DNA of 64,000 nt from Geosiphon pyriformis (GCA_016748015.1 JAAOMT010000602.1:809922-873921), one strand, 5' to 3'. Shown: positions 46,786 through 59,660, counted from the first letter of the stretch. Made by a program: numbers and translations. Notes: generated from the letters alone by a model not told the origin.

Positions 46786-48060
46786 ACATTAAACTTTTGA
46801 CTCAAGTATTTTTTCTATTTTATAACTGCCCAATAGATGGCTAAGTGTTCCAATGCTGGTGTTCCATAGTTCTTTTCAGCTGGATTTAAGCTTCTACTTG
46901 CATAAGCTACTGGATGTTTTTTTTTATTTGGTTTTTTCTGTGATAGTACTGCTCTCAATGCCTGGCCTGATGCATTGGTGGTAATGATAAATAGTTTGTT
47001 GTAATCTGGATACATTAACACTAGAGCTTAAATAAGCTTTCTTCTCAGTATGTCAAATGCTTCTTGTTAAGCTTTTGTCCATTTATACTTTACATTCTTA
47101 GTTTGTAAGTGATAAAGTGGCTGGACCAGTTTAGAAAAGTCCTTAATGAAATGGCAATAATATCCAGCGAATCTCAAAAATGCTTTCAGTTCCATCAAGT
47201 TGGTTGGTACTGAAAAGTTTTTTACTATTGCAATTTTATCTGGATCTATTTTAATTCCGTTTTTGCTCACCACATGTCCCAAAAACTTGAGTTCAGTTTT
47301 CTCAAAGAAACATTTAGTTGCATTTAGCTTTAATCCAGCTCTTCTTAGTCTTTCAAACACTTGTTGGAGATGATGCAAATGGTCATCAAATGTTTTTGAA
47401 AACACATTGGTGTTATTTAAGTATACAACTACTGATTTCTATAGTAGCCCAGTATATACAATTTCCATTTGTCATTGGAATGTCACTGGTGCATTTATCA
47501 AGCTGAATGGCATTATTTCAAATTCAAAATTCCCTTCTTATGTTGTGAAAGCTGTCTTCTCTTTATCTTCTGGTTTCATGGCTATTTGCCAGTAACCACT
47601 GTCTAAGTCTAATGTTAAGAACTATTTCTTTCCTCCAAAAGCATTAAAAAGTTTTTGGATCTTTGGAGTTGGGTAGCTGTCTCCTTTTATTACTTCATTT
47701 AGTTTTTGGTAATCCACACAAAAGCAGATTTTTTCATTCTTTTTATGGATTAGTACTACTGGTAATGATTATGGACTCATTGATAGCTGAATTAGCCTGT
47801 TGTTAAGCATCCAATTGATTTCTTGATGGATGATCTCATGGCTAGCTGGTGGTACTTTGTATGGTCTCTGTTTAATTGGCATTGCATCTTCAGTTTTGAT
47901 TTGATGTTAGATGATATTAGTTCTGCCAAATTCATTTTCACTGGCAAAGATGTTATTAAAGTTGTTGAGCAACATCTTGAGCTGTATACATTGAAATGGG
48001 TTCAAGTTTCCCATGTTTATCTGTTCTAACTATTCTGGTTGAAGCAGATAACATTCTTCT
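46786..48060 (-). pseudogene. Reverse transcriptase and RNase H of element E
   Basis: RNase H (frame 47021-46815: FIITTNASGQALRAVLSQ, YASRSLNPAEKNYG) is followed downstream by the D insertion. The RT thumb and palm (47405-47067: LGHVVSKNGIKIDPDKI; AFLRFAGYYCHFIKDFSKL) are recognisable. The catalytic YLDD reads YLNN (about 47415). TAA stands where F has CAA at 47067-47069. The RT start (about 47900-48000) matches HQIKTEDAMPIKQ. Confidence 0.82.
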
Positions 48061-48960
48061 CATCCATATATTGTTTGTGATGTAATGTCTATATATCTGC
48101 ACAGTTGTGGAAAGTCTGGAATAGTGTCTGAAAGTTGGTTTTCAATTTCTGTGGTCAAGTATCTGATGGTAGTTTCTGTTGGTATCTCGATGATATCTTC
48201 TGTATTGTTGTAAATAGAGATTTTAATGTAACTGTAGTTCTTTGCTAGTATGTATAAGTTAACTAAACCAATTCCTTCTGATTCACAAAGTGTTACTTCT
48301 GCCTCAAAAATCTGAACCTGATTCTTTACCTTTTTCTCTATGACTATCATGTACTGGTTATATGGTGGAATGGAAATTAGTTGACAAATGGAGATAATTT
48401 CTCCCTTGTCAATAATTTCTTCCTCTGTCATATTAACTGGTACATCTATTCTACCTGTTGATCCAAATCCTTGTATTCTTCTAGCCATAATCCTTAACTT
48501 TTCCCTGTTTCCCACTAATATTAATTAAGCTATTTTTACCAAAGGCAGAAATATTGTCTGTGCTATTTTTTCATTTGGCTCTATGACATAGGTCTTTTCT
48601 AAATTGTTTTGTAGTATTACAATGATATTTTTTATGTATTCTGCATCAATTATTCCTCTTCTAATGTTGATTCTTCTTTTCACTAAACTACTCCTAGATG
48701 CTAGTTGAATCATTGTTGTTGCTGGAATTTCTAATGCTATTTTGAAATCAATGCATATGTGTGAGTGTGGTTCTAATTTAATGACATCTTTTTCTGGATA
48801 TCTCAGATCAAATCCGACATCAGTATTATGCACACATTCTGACATGATACCTTTATTGGTATTACTGAATCATTTAAGTTTCTGCTTCTTAGAGAGATCA
48901 AGAAGTGTAATATATGTTTCAGGATTTGAATCGGAGTCCAAATTATCGTAATTTTTGTTG
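48061..48960 (-). pseudogene. dUTPase domain and linker of element E
   Basis: This is the best preserved dUTPase of the window. Frame 48845-48525 has motif I HNTDVGFDLRY, ASRSSLVKRR (II), RGIIDAEYIKNI (III, catalytic Asp present) and NEKIAQTIFLPLVKIA (IV). After one stop at 48522, frame 48515-48060 has RRIQGFGSTGRID (V), then a 130-residue linker (PVNMTEEEIIDKGEIIS, PPYNQYMIVIEKKV, TEIENQLSDTIPDFPQLC) leading to RT. Only one stop separates motif IV from V. It sits between the zinc segment and RT. Confidence 0.85.
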
Positions 48961-49780
48961 CCATTTTAAATGGAGCTGGAACTATTATTTTTGTTGTTAT
49001 CATTGTCAGAGTTTGAATTAGGATTAAAAGTTGATTTTGATTCTGATGTGCAGCTGCTGATTGGTTTTCCCTCTTTTGGGATCATGTAAATTATGTGTGT
49101 TGGTAGATTGTAAATAAAGTCACACTCATTATAATATTAAAAGTCACAGAGAATTAAGCAATATTAACATAATTGAGTATTCAATTGCTCTAAATGCTGC
49201 TCTTGTTTTTTTCTAGTGGGTGCTAAATTTTAATAGTACTCATGAAATTCTTCTGGGCCTGTTTCCAGGTCCAGAAAAACATCTGGGTTGGGAACCAATA
49301 CAATGTTGACTGGTTCCGGAGGGTTGTTCTTTATTTCTCATATTTCGCTGGATGTGATGCCTTCTATTTTAACATTTGCTATCTGTTAGATCTCATTTTC
49401 ATTGTGTGGGTAACCATCCAAGCATAAGATTGCTTGGTGCCAGACAACAGTAACAGATGTTCCACAACTTATCCAGTCACTGATAAGAATTGTGTATTGG
49501 CATGAAGTGTCACACATTTTTTTTTGATCAGGAATATCATTCCACATTCCTTCATCAAGCAACTGTTCTCTATAAGCAAGACATAGTTTGTTGTTCTACT
49601 TGCTTTGTTGCTTTGGATAGCCATATTATTCTTTATGGCATGGCTTGCAGTAATAGTGAGTTCGCATCCAGTAATCTTTGTCTGGTGCAATCTAAGCTCT
49701 CATAGAAGAAAGTTTCTTCCCACAGTCTTTGCATTTGAGAAGTATGTATGGTGGTTCCATTATTGGTTCCCATGAGTACT
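48961..49780 (-). pseudogene. Cysteine-rich zinc-binding segment of element E
   Basis: From about 49740 the minus strand reads CKDCGKKLSSM, then YYCKPC, GMWNDIPDQ, CDTSCQYTILISDW, and a C-terminal cluster near 49130-49170. The same spacing is found in D and F. One C-x2-C has lost a Cys (CLAY). An acidic Asp/Ser/Asn linker (48961-49080) follows it towards the dUTPase. Confidence 0.6.
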
Positions 49781-50099
49781 CTTTTTCCCAGCCACTAGTT
49801 ATTTCTTCTGTAGTAGTGATTTCTTTGAATAGGTTTTCCTCTTTCCTTTTTCCTTTCTCTTTGTCAGTTTCTTTTCATTCTCAGGTTGGCAGTTTGTCTG
49901 AGCCATTGTTAGTTTTCTAGGTTTGGTTTGCATTTCAGCTAAGTTCTTTCTTTTGTGTTCTTTTTTGTTGTCATCTCAAGAGAGTAGTGACAGTAGTTTG
50001 TTGTGGTCTTTGTCAGCTCATGACACTTGATAGGCTTCCCAAAAAAATTTGCTTATCTCTTCCTCAAGTTCTATTAACAGTGTTGGTGCATTGGTGATC

Positions 50100-50960
50100 T
50101 TGAAATAATCACACGTTGCTGGTGTTTATGTATGTTGGCCATTTTGGCTGATTTGCAACTCTTGGGTGGTCCAGTCAAATGTTGTGTTGGTTTTGGACAG
50201 CCAATCATTCCCAACTAAAGCTTGATATTGGGTGGCTTCCATAACTAGTACTTTGATTGACACTATTATGCCATTGACTTCTATTAAGAGGTCATTGATC
50301 TTGCCAATTGGAGTTTTGGTTGCTCCATTAGCAGTAATTATGTATGCACTGGCAGTGCAATCAACTCAGTGACCTAATTGGTTCATAAGTTGTCATGTAA
50401 TGATGCTACCAGCTGATCCACTGTTTAGGATCAGTTTGATGACATGACCATTTACTTTTGCATTAGTGTACATGACAGTAATTAGTTTGGTGTCAAAAGT
50501 GGCTCTACTGAATAATGGGACTGATGTGGTTTCCTTGAGTTCAAAAGAAAAAATAGCTGCTAGGGATTTGTCATTGGAGATGGTTGCTGGTAGAATATTG
50601 CTAGTAAGTGACTGTTTTTGTTTGGGTTCCTGGTTGTTGAATGAGATGTCTTTTGGAGTAACCAGAAGACTTAAATATTGTTGGGTATTCAGGTTTTGGG
50701 TGTATCTAGTACCCGAATTCTATTGTTAAGATCCTAATAGCTAAGTCGAGAAACTGGGGATCAGTTGATAAACTACTATTGATGATCTCCAGCTCTGTTG
50801 TGTCAGTCTTGGCCTTTGGATTCTGTTTTGAGGTAAGTTTTGTGGTAGTGTTTGAATTTGTTGAGGTTGATAGATTACTTGAAACTGCAGCTAATAGATA
50901 GGCTGAGACTGCAGTTAATAAATTATGGGTGTTGTCAACTAATAAACTGGTAGTTGATAG
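50100..50960 (-). pseudogene. Aspartic protease of element E
   Basis: The region around 50400-50440 (minus) reads VIKLILNSGSAGSIIT, with the catalytic Asp changed to Asn as in D. Upstream, FSFELKETTSVPLFSRATF matches F; downstream the ATQYQALVGNDWLSKT block ends near 50190. The Gln/Pro/Tyr-rich linker from gag (50700-50960) contains stops. Confidence 0.75.
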
Positions 50961-51089
50961 ATTGGCTGTTGTGTCATAAGTAGGTAATTCAGTTGATATT
51001 GTTTCAGTAATTGATTACTGATATAATTCTGTAATTGTAGTCGAAAATTGGAGTTTCAATACTAATTAGCTGATCTTAGGTTGCTTATC

Positions 51090-52856
51090 TTTTTTTGGCA
51101 TTCAAATTGCAAATGTTCTTGTTTACCACAATAGTGGCATACATGCATTTCCTGTTGCCATGATTGATTGGTTGATGATGCTAGATGCAATTGATTTTGG
51201 GTGTGATTTGAGTTTCTTTGATTGTTGCATTGTTGAGGAGGTTGATAAATTGCATAATTGTCAGCTAAGTACTCTTCTAATTTCTGATTGATTGAATCAC
51301 TGAATTATTTTAGTTTAGAATTCAATTCAGATGATTTGTTCATTACTAGATTTACGGCTTGGGCATAGTTTGCTTTGAGTTCAGCCAATTCAAAATCTCT
51401 GGTGTTTGTAACTGCAGCTTGAAAGTCTGCTGAATGCATTGAACATATATGCTAGAAGATGCTACTGTACAGTCCTCTAATAAATTGATTCAGAATTTGT
51501 GGCACTGTAAAATAATCAGCCTATATGGCCTGGATTTGGTGCAAATTTTTGTGAAAGCATCCTAAGTAAGTGGTAACTGCTTCATTTTCTCCTTGTTTAA
51601 TAGTGGTGAAGGTGTTGGCTAGGCAATTAATACTGTTATTATTACTGAAATATTCCAAGAATGCAATTTTAAATTCCTAGAATGTTTGTGGTTTAGTGGT
51701 CAGACTTTGATACCACAAATTGGCAGTATCCTGTAAGAAATATGAAATGATCTGTAAGGCTCTTGTGTCATTCCATCCATTGGCTGTAATGGCTTTTTCA
51801 ACATTGTTGAGCCATATTTGTGCGTCATCCTCTTCTTCTGTGAATTTCTCAAGTTTTGTTATTGGTGTAGGCCATTGAATCCACATTTAATTGTTGTGAT
51901 AGTTGAAATAGTTGTTGTAATAGCTGCTGTAGTGGTATTTGCTGCTGTTAAATTGGTTTAATGGGTGGCTGGTCAATGACAATTACTGGAAGTAAGTTTT
52001 GCTGAATAATTAACTCAGGGTTTGGATTGTCCTGATTTGGCAGTGCTTAAATATTCGGAGTTCTGATTTCTGGATTTTCCAAGTTTAGATGTTGCTGAGT
52101 TTAAAGACTTAGGATTTCAACTTCCAGGTTTTTAAGGATTGGGTTCTGGTAAGTAAATTCTTGATCTTTAAATTTTTCTTCCTCTTCTTCCTGTTCTTCT
52201 TCTGATTCTGTTATTTCCCAATAACTTGTGGTTCTAAAATCTGATTGGAATAGTGGGGATTGAAATTCTGATGGCATTGGTGATTGTGACTTAAATCCTT
52301 CAAAATACGTGCCATATGGTCCTAGAAGATTTTCTTTTCTTTGTTTACTCTGAAATGTGAATTGTCCGAATGTTGATGTCATGATTAATGTGAACATGTC
52401 TGTTGATGTGATGTTGATGGCACTTCTTGGTGTATAGTAGTATAATAAATTTGTTGGTGATTCTATTCTTGTTTTCTTCCAAGTTAATAGTTGTATTCTT
52501 TTGGGTGTTACTGCTGGTGTTTGTAACTTTCCTTTGTCTTTGTCTGCATAGATAATAGGAAATTGTTGTTAAGTGTATCTTTCAATGATTTGGTTAATTT
52601 TTTTGATGATTGATGTGAAACTGTGATTTCTTGGTAAGCTGGTATGTTGAAATAATTCTGTATAGAAGTTTTCTCTTGCTAATTTAATGTTAACTGTTCT
52701 TCCTAAACAGTCTGTAATCTTTTTATTGACATAAAAGTTGAAAACAGATTCTGCTAGGTAGTGGTTGTTGGTTAAGCCCAATTGTTGGCTGTACTGTTGA
52801 AATAAGAATTTGGCAAATCCTAAATGGTTTGTTTCTATAATTTCTGATTCTGCCAC
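51090..52856 (-). pseudogene. gag of element E
   Basis: It begins MAESEIIETNHLGFAKFLFQ (52856) and continues through frames 52397-52101 and 51886-51677 (DDAQIWLNNVEKAITANGWND, LWYQSLTTKPQTF, the gag core). The zinc knuckle CHYCGKQEHLQFEC (51113-51154) is intact. It is broken by stops at CAA and TGG codons. Confidence 0.82.
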
Positions 52857-52919
52857 TTTTGGATGGTTATTGGCTGGTACTGGTTCTCTGTAGAATTATA
52901 TCTCACAGGAAGCACCAAA

Positions 52920-53820
52920 TATTACAGATGATTATTTGGGATCTCAAATCAAATAACAAACCCATAACTTGGTGCTCAATTAATAGTGTTGTTAGTAATA
53001 TCTGAAAGTGTTGTTTATCTGAAGGTTTTGTTGTGGAGTCTTTTGTATAATAGACAGAGATTCAATAGTTGTCTTTCTAGTAGCCTTCTGGAATTGTAAT
53101 TCCATCAAATTTCTTTTTCAGCATGGTAGCTGGTAATCTTGGCAGAAATGCTCTTTTGGTAAGCTATCCTTAAATTCTCAATTCTTATACCCTTCCTTTG
53201 GGGTTTTTTACTAGGCTATCCATGACATCAATAACTCAGCACTTAATCTTCAAGTAATTAGTAAAACAAAAGAGATAACAGAAATAAAAGAAATTTAAAA
53301 GAAATAAGCTAAGGCAATGAATGTTAGTATTCCGTCAATAACCATAATCAAGAGCTATTGGTCTAATGTAGTTAAGTATTAATTACTATCAACACTTTAT
53401 GTTGATAGTAGAGAATGAATTTGGAATTGTGAGAATAATTATTTATTTGATATTTATAAGTTGGAAGGTTGCTAGATTAAATCTAAACTGAAAGATTTCT
53501 AACTAAAAGGATTCTGCTCCTTTTTGCTTCTAATACTACTGCTATATATACATAATTGAGATTCCTCAATTTCTCAATTTTTCACACCAGGAATCCTGGA
53601 ATTCCTGTAATTTTGCAATTCTTTTTGAGAGAAATCCTGGAATTCTGGAATCCTGTAATTTTTTGTATGAGAATCCTGAAATTCCTGGAATTCTGCGATT
53701 CCTCTTGAGAAGAATCCTGCAATTCCTCTTGAAAGGAATTCTGGAATTCCATATTTACTATGGTTACTTCTAATTGGCTAATTCATATGCTAATATACTC
53801 CCTATATTCTATGAGTAACA
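52920..53820 (-). repeat. 5' LTR of element E
   Basis: 901 bp; matches 26004-26880 closely, including shared indels. It has a TATA-like box near 53545 and four ggaattctgg-type tandem units at 53590-53750. The upper end GAGTAACA abuts the target duplication ACAG (53821-53824). The primer site TTTGGTGCTTCCTGTGAG follows at 52919 on the minus strand. Confidence 0.92.
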
Positions 53821-53824
53821 ACAG

Positions 53825-55735
53825 CAAATAAAATTAACTATTACCAAGACTGTTTTTTTTTGTTATTAAAAATTAAAACTGTCTTATTAATTTAATTCTT
53901 AAAAACAAAACTTTTATACAAAATTATATATATGCTAATATTTAATATATATAATAAAAAAATCTAAAATACTAAAAATATTAAAAAAAACCAAAGCTTT
54001 TACCAAAAATTTTTACAATTTAACATATTTCAGCAAAATTTTAAAGCATATAAAAGCATTTTTTAAACAAATAAAACTGTAATCTGGCAGTTCAATATTA
54101 TTATATAATAAACACAAAATGCTTGAATAATTTTTATTATAAAACTTTTTTTTAACTACAACTGGTAATTTTTTATGAACTGTTTTTATTAAATATATAT
54201 AAAATATAGCTGAAGCCTTATTTGTAAATTCAAAAAGCATATAAAAATCAAAATACTAAACTATAGTAATATAAATTCAATCTATTTTGCAAATAAATAA
54301 TTTATCAACAACTTCAAAGTTTGAATTTACTTTTTACTAAAAATAATAAACAGTTTAATAAATATTGTAAACAAAATGATAAATATTATTCAAAATAATC
54401 AGACTATCAACTATAATAAACTTTTTATATATATTAATAGAAAGAACTACATAAGACCATATTGTATTACCAGCAAAAATATTGGTCTAATTATTGCCAA
54501 AATCTTCTAAGTAGTCTTTAATTTTTATTTATTATACAAAAATATTTTTTAATTTAATTAAATTAATTATATGATGTTTTTTTATTCAATATTTGTTTTA
54601 AAAATCTGGTAAATACTGCTTAAGTTCTAAAACATAGTATTTATAATAGTTTGGCTGTCCATATATAAGTTTATTGAACAAAATAAAAGAATACATTTAT
54701 AGCCAAAATAATTGTCTGTAATTTAGTTATTGTTAAAGACAACAACTCATAAATCTTAATATTTACATTTATCTTAATATTAAAGAAGTAAATTATGACT
54801 TTACCAATTACTTTTATACTACCCAAATTTTTTAATAAACTATTAATATAAACATTAATTATTTTTGCTTATATTTTATTTAAATGTTCTAAATAGTTGA
54901 AAATTCTTTCAAGCACAAAAAGTTTAAACAATTAGACTTAAAAACAAATCTGTAAAGTTTAATAGAAAAGTTATCTATATAAATCACAGTTTTTTAAATC
55001 ATAATAATACTAGATTTCTAAAACTCAGTCTTTTTTAATAATAAAACATTTTTTAATTTATAGCCAATTCATGTTTATCCAATAATCTGTTTTCAAAAAC
55101 AATATTTAAGTATTTTAAAAAACAAACCATATTAAAATAATAAAATTTTTTTAAGATCTTAAATATTAAAGAACTTAAATACATTAAGCAATTTGTTTAC
55201 TAGAAAAAATTTATTGTCCAAAAAAATTTTTATAACACCCACTAAAAAATTGTTAACTGGATTGACTTTTAAATTGGCTGTATACTAAATTTATAGGTGT
55301 CTACCTTATAATTTGTAAATCTAAAAAAACAGCCAACTAAGAATACCTGCAGCATTAGCAAATATAATCATTAAAACCACTTTGTTTTCTGTTTGTATTT
55401 GTTTAAAAGATTTTAATTTATATAATAATAAGTGATATAAAACATTATTAAAAATTTTTTTTAGTAAATTGGCTTTAAATTTAAGTTTTTTTTCATTAAT
55501 GCATCTTACTTTTAACATATATTTATTAACACAAAACTAAATTGTATGCAATAATTAATAATAGATTATAAAACTACTAAGACCAAATAAAAAAATTGTT
55601 TGTCTAATAATATTTTCTTAAAAACCATATATGAAAAAAACTTGATATTTATATATGTTTTGACAAGACTTAGTTTGAATATATTATCTATTAACAAAAA
55701 AATTCCTAAATTTTTTTTTTATTATAAGTTTTATA
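53825..55735 (-). mobile_element. Older LINE copy, 3' portion (decayed)
   Basis: Frames at 54013-54240 and 55321-55518 match the younger LINE at 56569-56769 and 57854-58057 (shared KLKANLLK, NVLYHLLLYKLKSF and VVKKKFYNKNYSS-type segments). The copy is much more AT-rich. It stops near 55735 at the point corresponding to about 58335 of the younger element, and its continuation appears at 62785, beyond the younger element. Confidence 0.7.
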
Positions 55736-55975
55736 AGTGCAGCCCAATTACATAAAATCAAAACAGAATCTAAATTAAGCATGACTCATGCCTTTTTTAC
55801 ATGTGACCAGTCACTTGGACCAATCAAAACAGCACTACACACCTAGATTTCTTATCATAAGAACATTATTCAAGAAACCAAAATCTGACTTGGTTAGACA
55901 CGAATGCAACCCAAAACACACATAAATACCTAACTTAAAACCAAAATCCCAGATTGTTCTAGTAAACCATATGAA

Positions 55976-56543
55976 AGACAAACCAGACACTGAAAGAACA
56001 GAAAAACTGTTACATGGCAAGAGCTTATGCTTCTTATAATAAGATCTCAACTTAGCCATAGGCAGCCAAATGGCAGACCTGTAACTTTTAGCAAAACAAC
56101 AAACAAAATTAATAACCAATGCATCTTTACCAAAATCAGCACCCAAATGGTTTACTGTGTTAGCCACCCAACTCTTCAACACAAAACTCTTAGCCAGCAC
56201 TATATACAAGTTGATAGAAGAAACAGCCTCATACAGCAAATCAGTGATCGCATTCTGGAAGACAAACCAAACACTGAAAGAACAGAAGAACTGTTACGTA
56301 GCAGGAGCTTATGCTTCTCATAATAGGATCTTAACTTAACCATAGGCAGCCAAATGGCAAACCTGTAACTTTCAGCAAAACAACAAACAAAATTAATAAC
56401 CAATGCACCTTCACCAAAATCAGCACCCAAATAGTTTACTGTGTCAGCCACCCAACTTTTCAACACAAAACTCTTAGCCAGCACTGTATACAAGTTGATA
56501 GAAAAAACAGCCTCATACAGCAAATCAGTAATCACATTTTCAT
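55976..56543 (-). repeat. 284-bp tandem duplication in the LINE 3' region
   Basis: 55976-56259 and 56260-56543 are two adjacent copies of one 284-base unit with about 20 substitutions, mostly transitions. As 284 is not a multiple of three, the duplication shifts the ORF2 frame. Confidence 0.88.
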
Positions 56544-56559
56544 TGGCAGAAACTTCCAG

Positions 56560-57780
56560 CAATGCATTTCATTTCAAAATAGCATTAAACAATAAGGTTT
56601 TTCGAATATTGACATTATGAGTGCAAGAAAACACATAATCAGAGTCCTCTACCAAACCATACTGAATAAAGACAATACTCAGATAATTTGGATTATACAA
56701 TTTTTTTCTTTTGGCCACTGGCAAGTGGTAGTGAAGTGCCTTCATGAAGTATAATTGAAGTGTTACCAATGCAGTATTAATGTAGCCAAATTTGATTTTG
56801 CCATTAGGATGCCAAACACAAAAGGTCCTAGTCTTATCAAAATGGTCACAGAGACCTACACTAATAATGTTACTAACACATTTGGTCTCCCAATCAACAG
56901 AGTAAACTGCATTAAATAATTTCTTAACAATGTGACAAGTATTTCCAAAAACAGGTCTGTTTTCAACATTGAGAAAATAATAAGGAACTACAAAAGGCAG
57001 AAAAGACTTAGAGGTAACAGTAGTGTTAGCTTAGAAATTGACATGTTCATTTCCAACAACACCAGAATGACTTTTGACTTTGTTTCAAGTAACTAACAAA
57101 CCCTTTTTGGAAATAACATGACAAATATGCTCCTTCTTAATCCAGCATTTGTTACAAAAGTCAGAACCAAACATACTACTGCTGGAGTTGCACATGTCCA
57201 GCAAGGCTTGGCAAATTAACAGATTGAGAAGCAGGCACACACTCCAAAACAAGTGCAATGGCCTGTAGTTTCACCAGAATAGAAAACAGCAGTTCATCCA
57301 CCTTAATCCTAACACTAGCATTCACATCTAGAAAGTAAGTGACAGCATCACCACAAGCACCTAACAAACCAAAATCTTTAATAGAACCATCTGTATAGAT
57401 GGTTACAAAACCCAACCCAGAACTCAGTAAACACTTGTTAATGTAACTAAAGTCACAAAGAGAATCAGTAAGAACTGAACAAAGAGACAATAGCATACTA
57501 TTTGACAATCTACTCCTATTGACAAATTTGACCAAAAAAACAAACCAGATAGGAACCAGGCCTCTAGAATCCAGCTTTTTCCACCTACAAAAAGTGTTCT
57601 ACATAAAACATTTGCCATGTCTGTCTAAAAACTGGTTTGCAAACACAATACCATATCTTTTAAGAGACTTTACCATGCTCAAATAAGACTCAAAACTGAG
57701 TACATCCAAGACTGCAATATCATTCCTGGCCCGAAAAACATCAGACAGATTACTGCTCAATGATAAGTTGCACAATTTGA
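56560..57780 (-). pseudogene. LINE ORF2 C-terminal part with RNase H
   Basis: Frame 57535-57176 reads FVTIYTDGSIKDFG (catalytic Asp of the RNase H), a central LQAIALVLECVP (Glu), and then a C-terminal part ending in a cysteine-rich stretch (FCNKCWIKKEHICH, about 57130-57160). Further down, a WHPNGKIKFGY segment and frame 56769-56569 form the tail. Several stops are present. Confidence 0.7.
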
Positions 57781-59660
57781 AAGCATGTGTTGCACCAGCC
57801 AAAAAACAATTTGTGGGATCAATCAACAACTTAATCAGAACTCAAAGGGGGTGTCAGGGCATCCAGCTAGCAGCCTGCAACTCTATGGCTTTGTGCTCAA
57901 ATAATTCACTAAGAATTCTGTAAGCATTAGTGAACACAACTAAGCCAGCCAATAGATTCTCAGTTAGTACTTGTTCAAAAGTTTTCAAACCATATAGCTT
58001 TAGATGATACAAAGCCTCATTCAGAAAATTCTTGAGTAGATTGGCCTTGAGCTTCAATTCCTTCCTTAATATTTTGTTCTATTTCTCACATACACTCTTG
58101 GAAACACAACTGAACTGTAATCTATAACCAATAATAGACTGCAGAACAACAGAAACCAAATATAAAAACTACTTTTCAGTGATGGCTTTCTTTAAAACCA
58201 CATTTGAAAAAAACTTGATATCTGAATGAACTTTGGCCAAACTTGGCTTCAATAAGCCATTCATAAAAAGAAAAATCCTTAAGTATTGGTAGAATCCATT
58301 TTTTTTGGCAATAGAAATTTCAGAGCCACTAATGAACAGTAAAACCTCTCTGGCCCTTTGATTAATAAGAATAACAATCATTTTGTCTGTGTTAATAGCA
58401 ATGTTATTGATTGAAAAAAATTCATTTGCAATGTTCAAAATGTGTTGTGTGACTGTCAGGCAGTTCCCAACCCAAATAGTGTTATCCACAAAAGCACCAG
58501 CCACAAAAAAGAAAGTTCTGCTACTTTTAGGGTCAGCTTTACCAGACTTTGTAAAAAACTTTGAATCCAATCTATAACTACATAATTGCTTATGTCTTTT
58601 GACTTCACAAAGCAGAGGATCATAAAAAATTCTCCACAGCAATGATAAAAAAACTTCCCTTTAATCCAACTCATCATGAACTATGTATCTATCAGTAAAT
58701 CCAAAATCCATTATTATCTGGTTGGTCTGATTATTGTGTATGCTTCCAAAAAACTTAATAAAATAGAAACACATCTTGATCCTAGTTAAACTGTTTCACA
58801 AATGAGGCCATCCAACTAAGTTGTAAGCTTTTCACATATCTTGAAGTACCAGCCACAGCTCTCTGTTCTTTTCAAGTGCATCTTTAATAATAGAACCAAT
58901 GATAAAAATCAGAATTTGAGTAGATGTGCCCTTCAAAACTGAGAAATTATCTCCATAGAGAACATTAAACTTACTGCAAGCCAGAGATATCCTGTCAGAA
59001 AAAATCTTAGACAGTATCTTTCTGGCTGTCCCAACTAAAGCTATAGGTTTGGTATTGGTAAATATACTTTCTCAATCATATGGCTTTGGTATTATGGAAA
59101 TCCAGGCTTGCTTCTATTGCAAAGGAACTGCACCCAACTTTAAACACACATTAAGAACGTCCAACAAACTACCCAGAACCTGAGTATCTCCATGCTTCCA
59201 AAGCTCATTAAGAATACCAGAAATGCCAGCAGTCTTCTTATTAAGCAGTTCTTTGACCACTAAGAGAAACTCATCCAATCCAATTACTTTTATAATATCT
59301 GAAAATGCATTATTACAAATATAGTTTAAGGAAGCATACTGATTAAACCAATAAACAGACAGAGAATTGGGAGCAACTTGTTTTCTTGTCTATTTTTCTA
59401 TGATAACATCAATAGTGAATTTTACTTCCTTAGGTTCCAAAATTAATTCATCATTCACTATTAGATGATCTAACACCACCTTCCTAAATGGCCTTTCCAA
59501 AACACTTTTGATCATATGTTTTTTGTTGAAGCTAAAGTTTTTCATATATTTGTTTATTGCTTTTCTAATTGAAATGTCTTTAATAACCCTAAACTCATAA
59601 TATTTAGACTTTTGTACAATTTTTTGACTCCTAACAGATGCTGTAAAATGCTCTCTCTGT
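57781..59660 (-). pseudogene. LINE ORF2 reverse transcriptase
   Basis: Blocks in minus order: PIALVGTARKILSKIFSDRI (about 59050-58990), VLKGTSTQILIFIIGSII, a WLVLQDM-KAYN segment, then frame 58642-58169 with FFVAGAFVDNTIWVGN. The FADD/YADD catalytic motif reads FVDN there. Frame 58057-57854 (KANLLKNFLNEALYHLKLYG) is the thumb. It is inactive through the motif change and stops. Confidence 0.75.

Larger units (their letters stand above)
26004..53820 (-). mobile_element. Ty3/gypsy element E (outermost, interrupted by F and D)
   Basis: Two LTRs of the same subtype (26004-26880 and 52920-53820) share indels that the third LTR in the region lacks, and they are flanked by the same 4-bp target duplication ACAG (26000-26003, 53821-53824). 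They are therefore the ends of one insertion. Its gag-to-RNase H half occupies 46786-52919, a 62-base stub lies at 37017-37078, and its 3' end lies next to 26880. D and F interrupt it in the RNase H region. All reading frames carry stops, mostly CAA to TAA and TGG to TAG/TGA. Confidence 0.85.

Noticed and set aside
48061-48960. A host dUTPase gene captured or lying between elements
   Set aside because: It is in phase with the element's polyprotein, lacks introns, and the same arrangement occurs in four copies.
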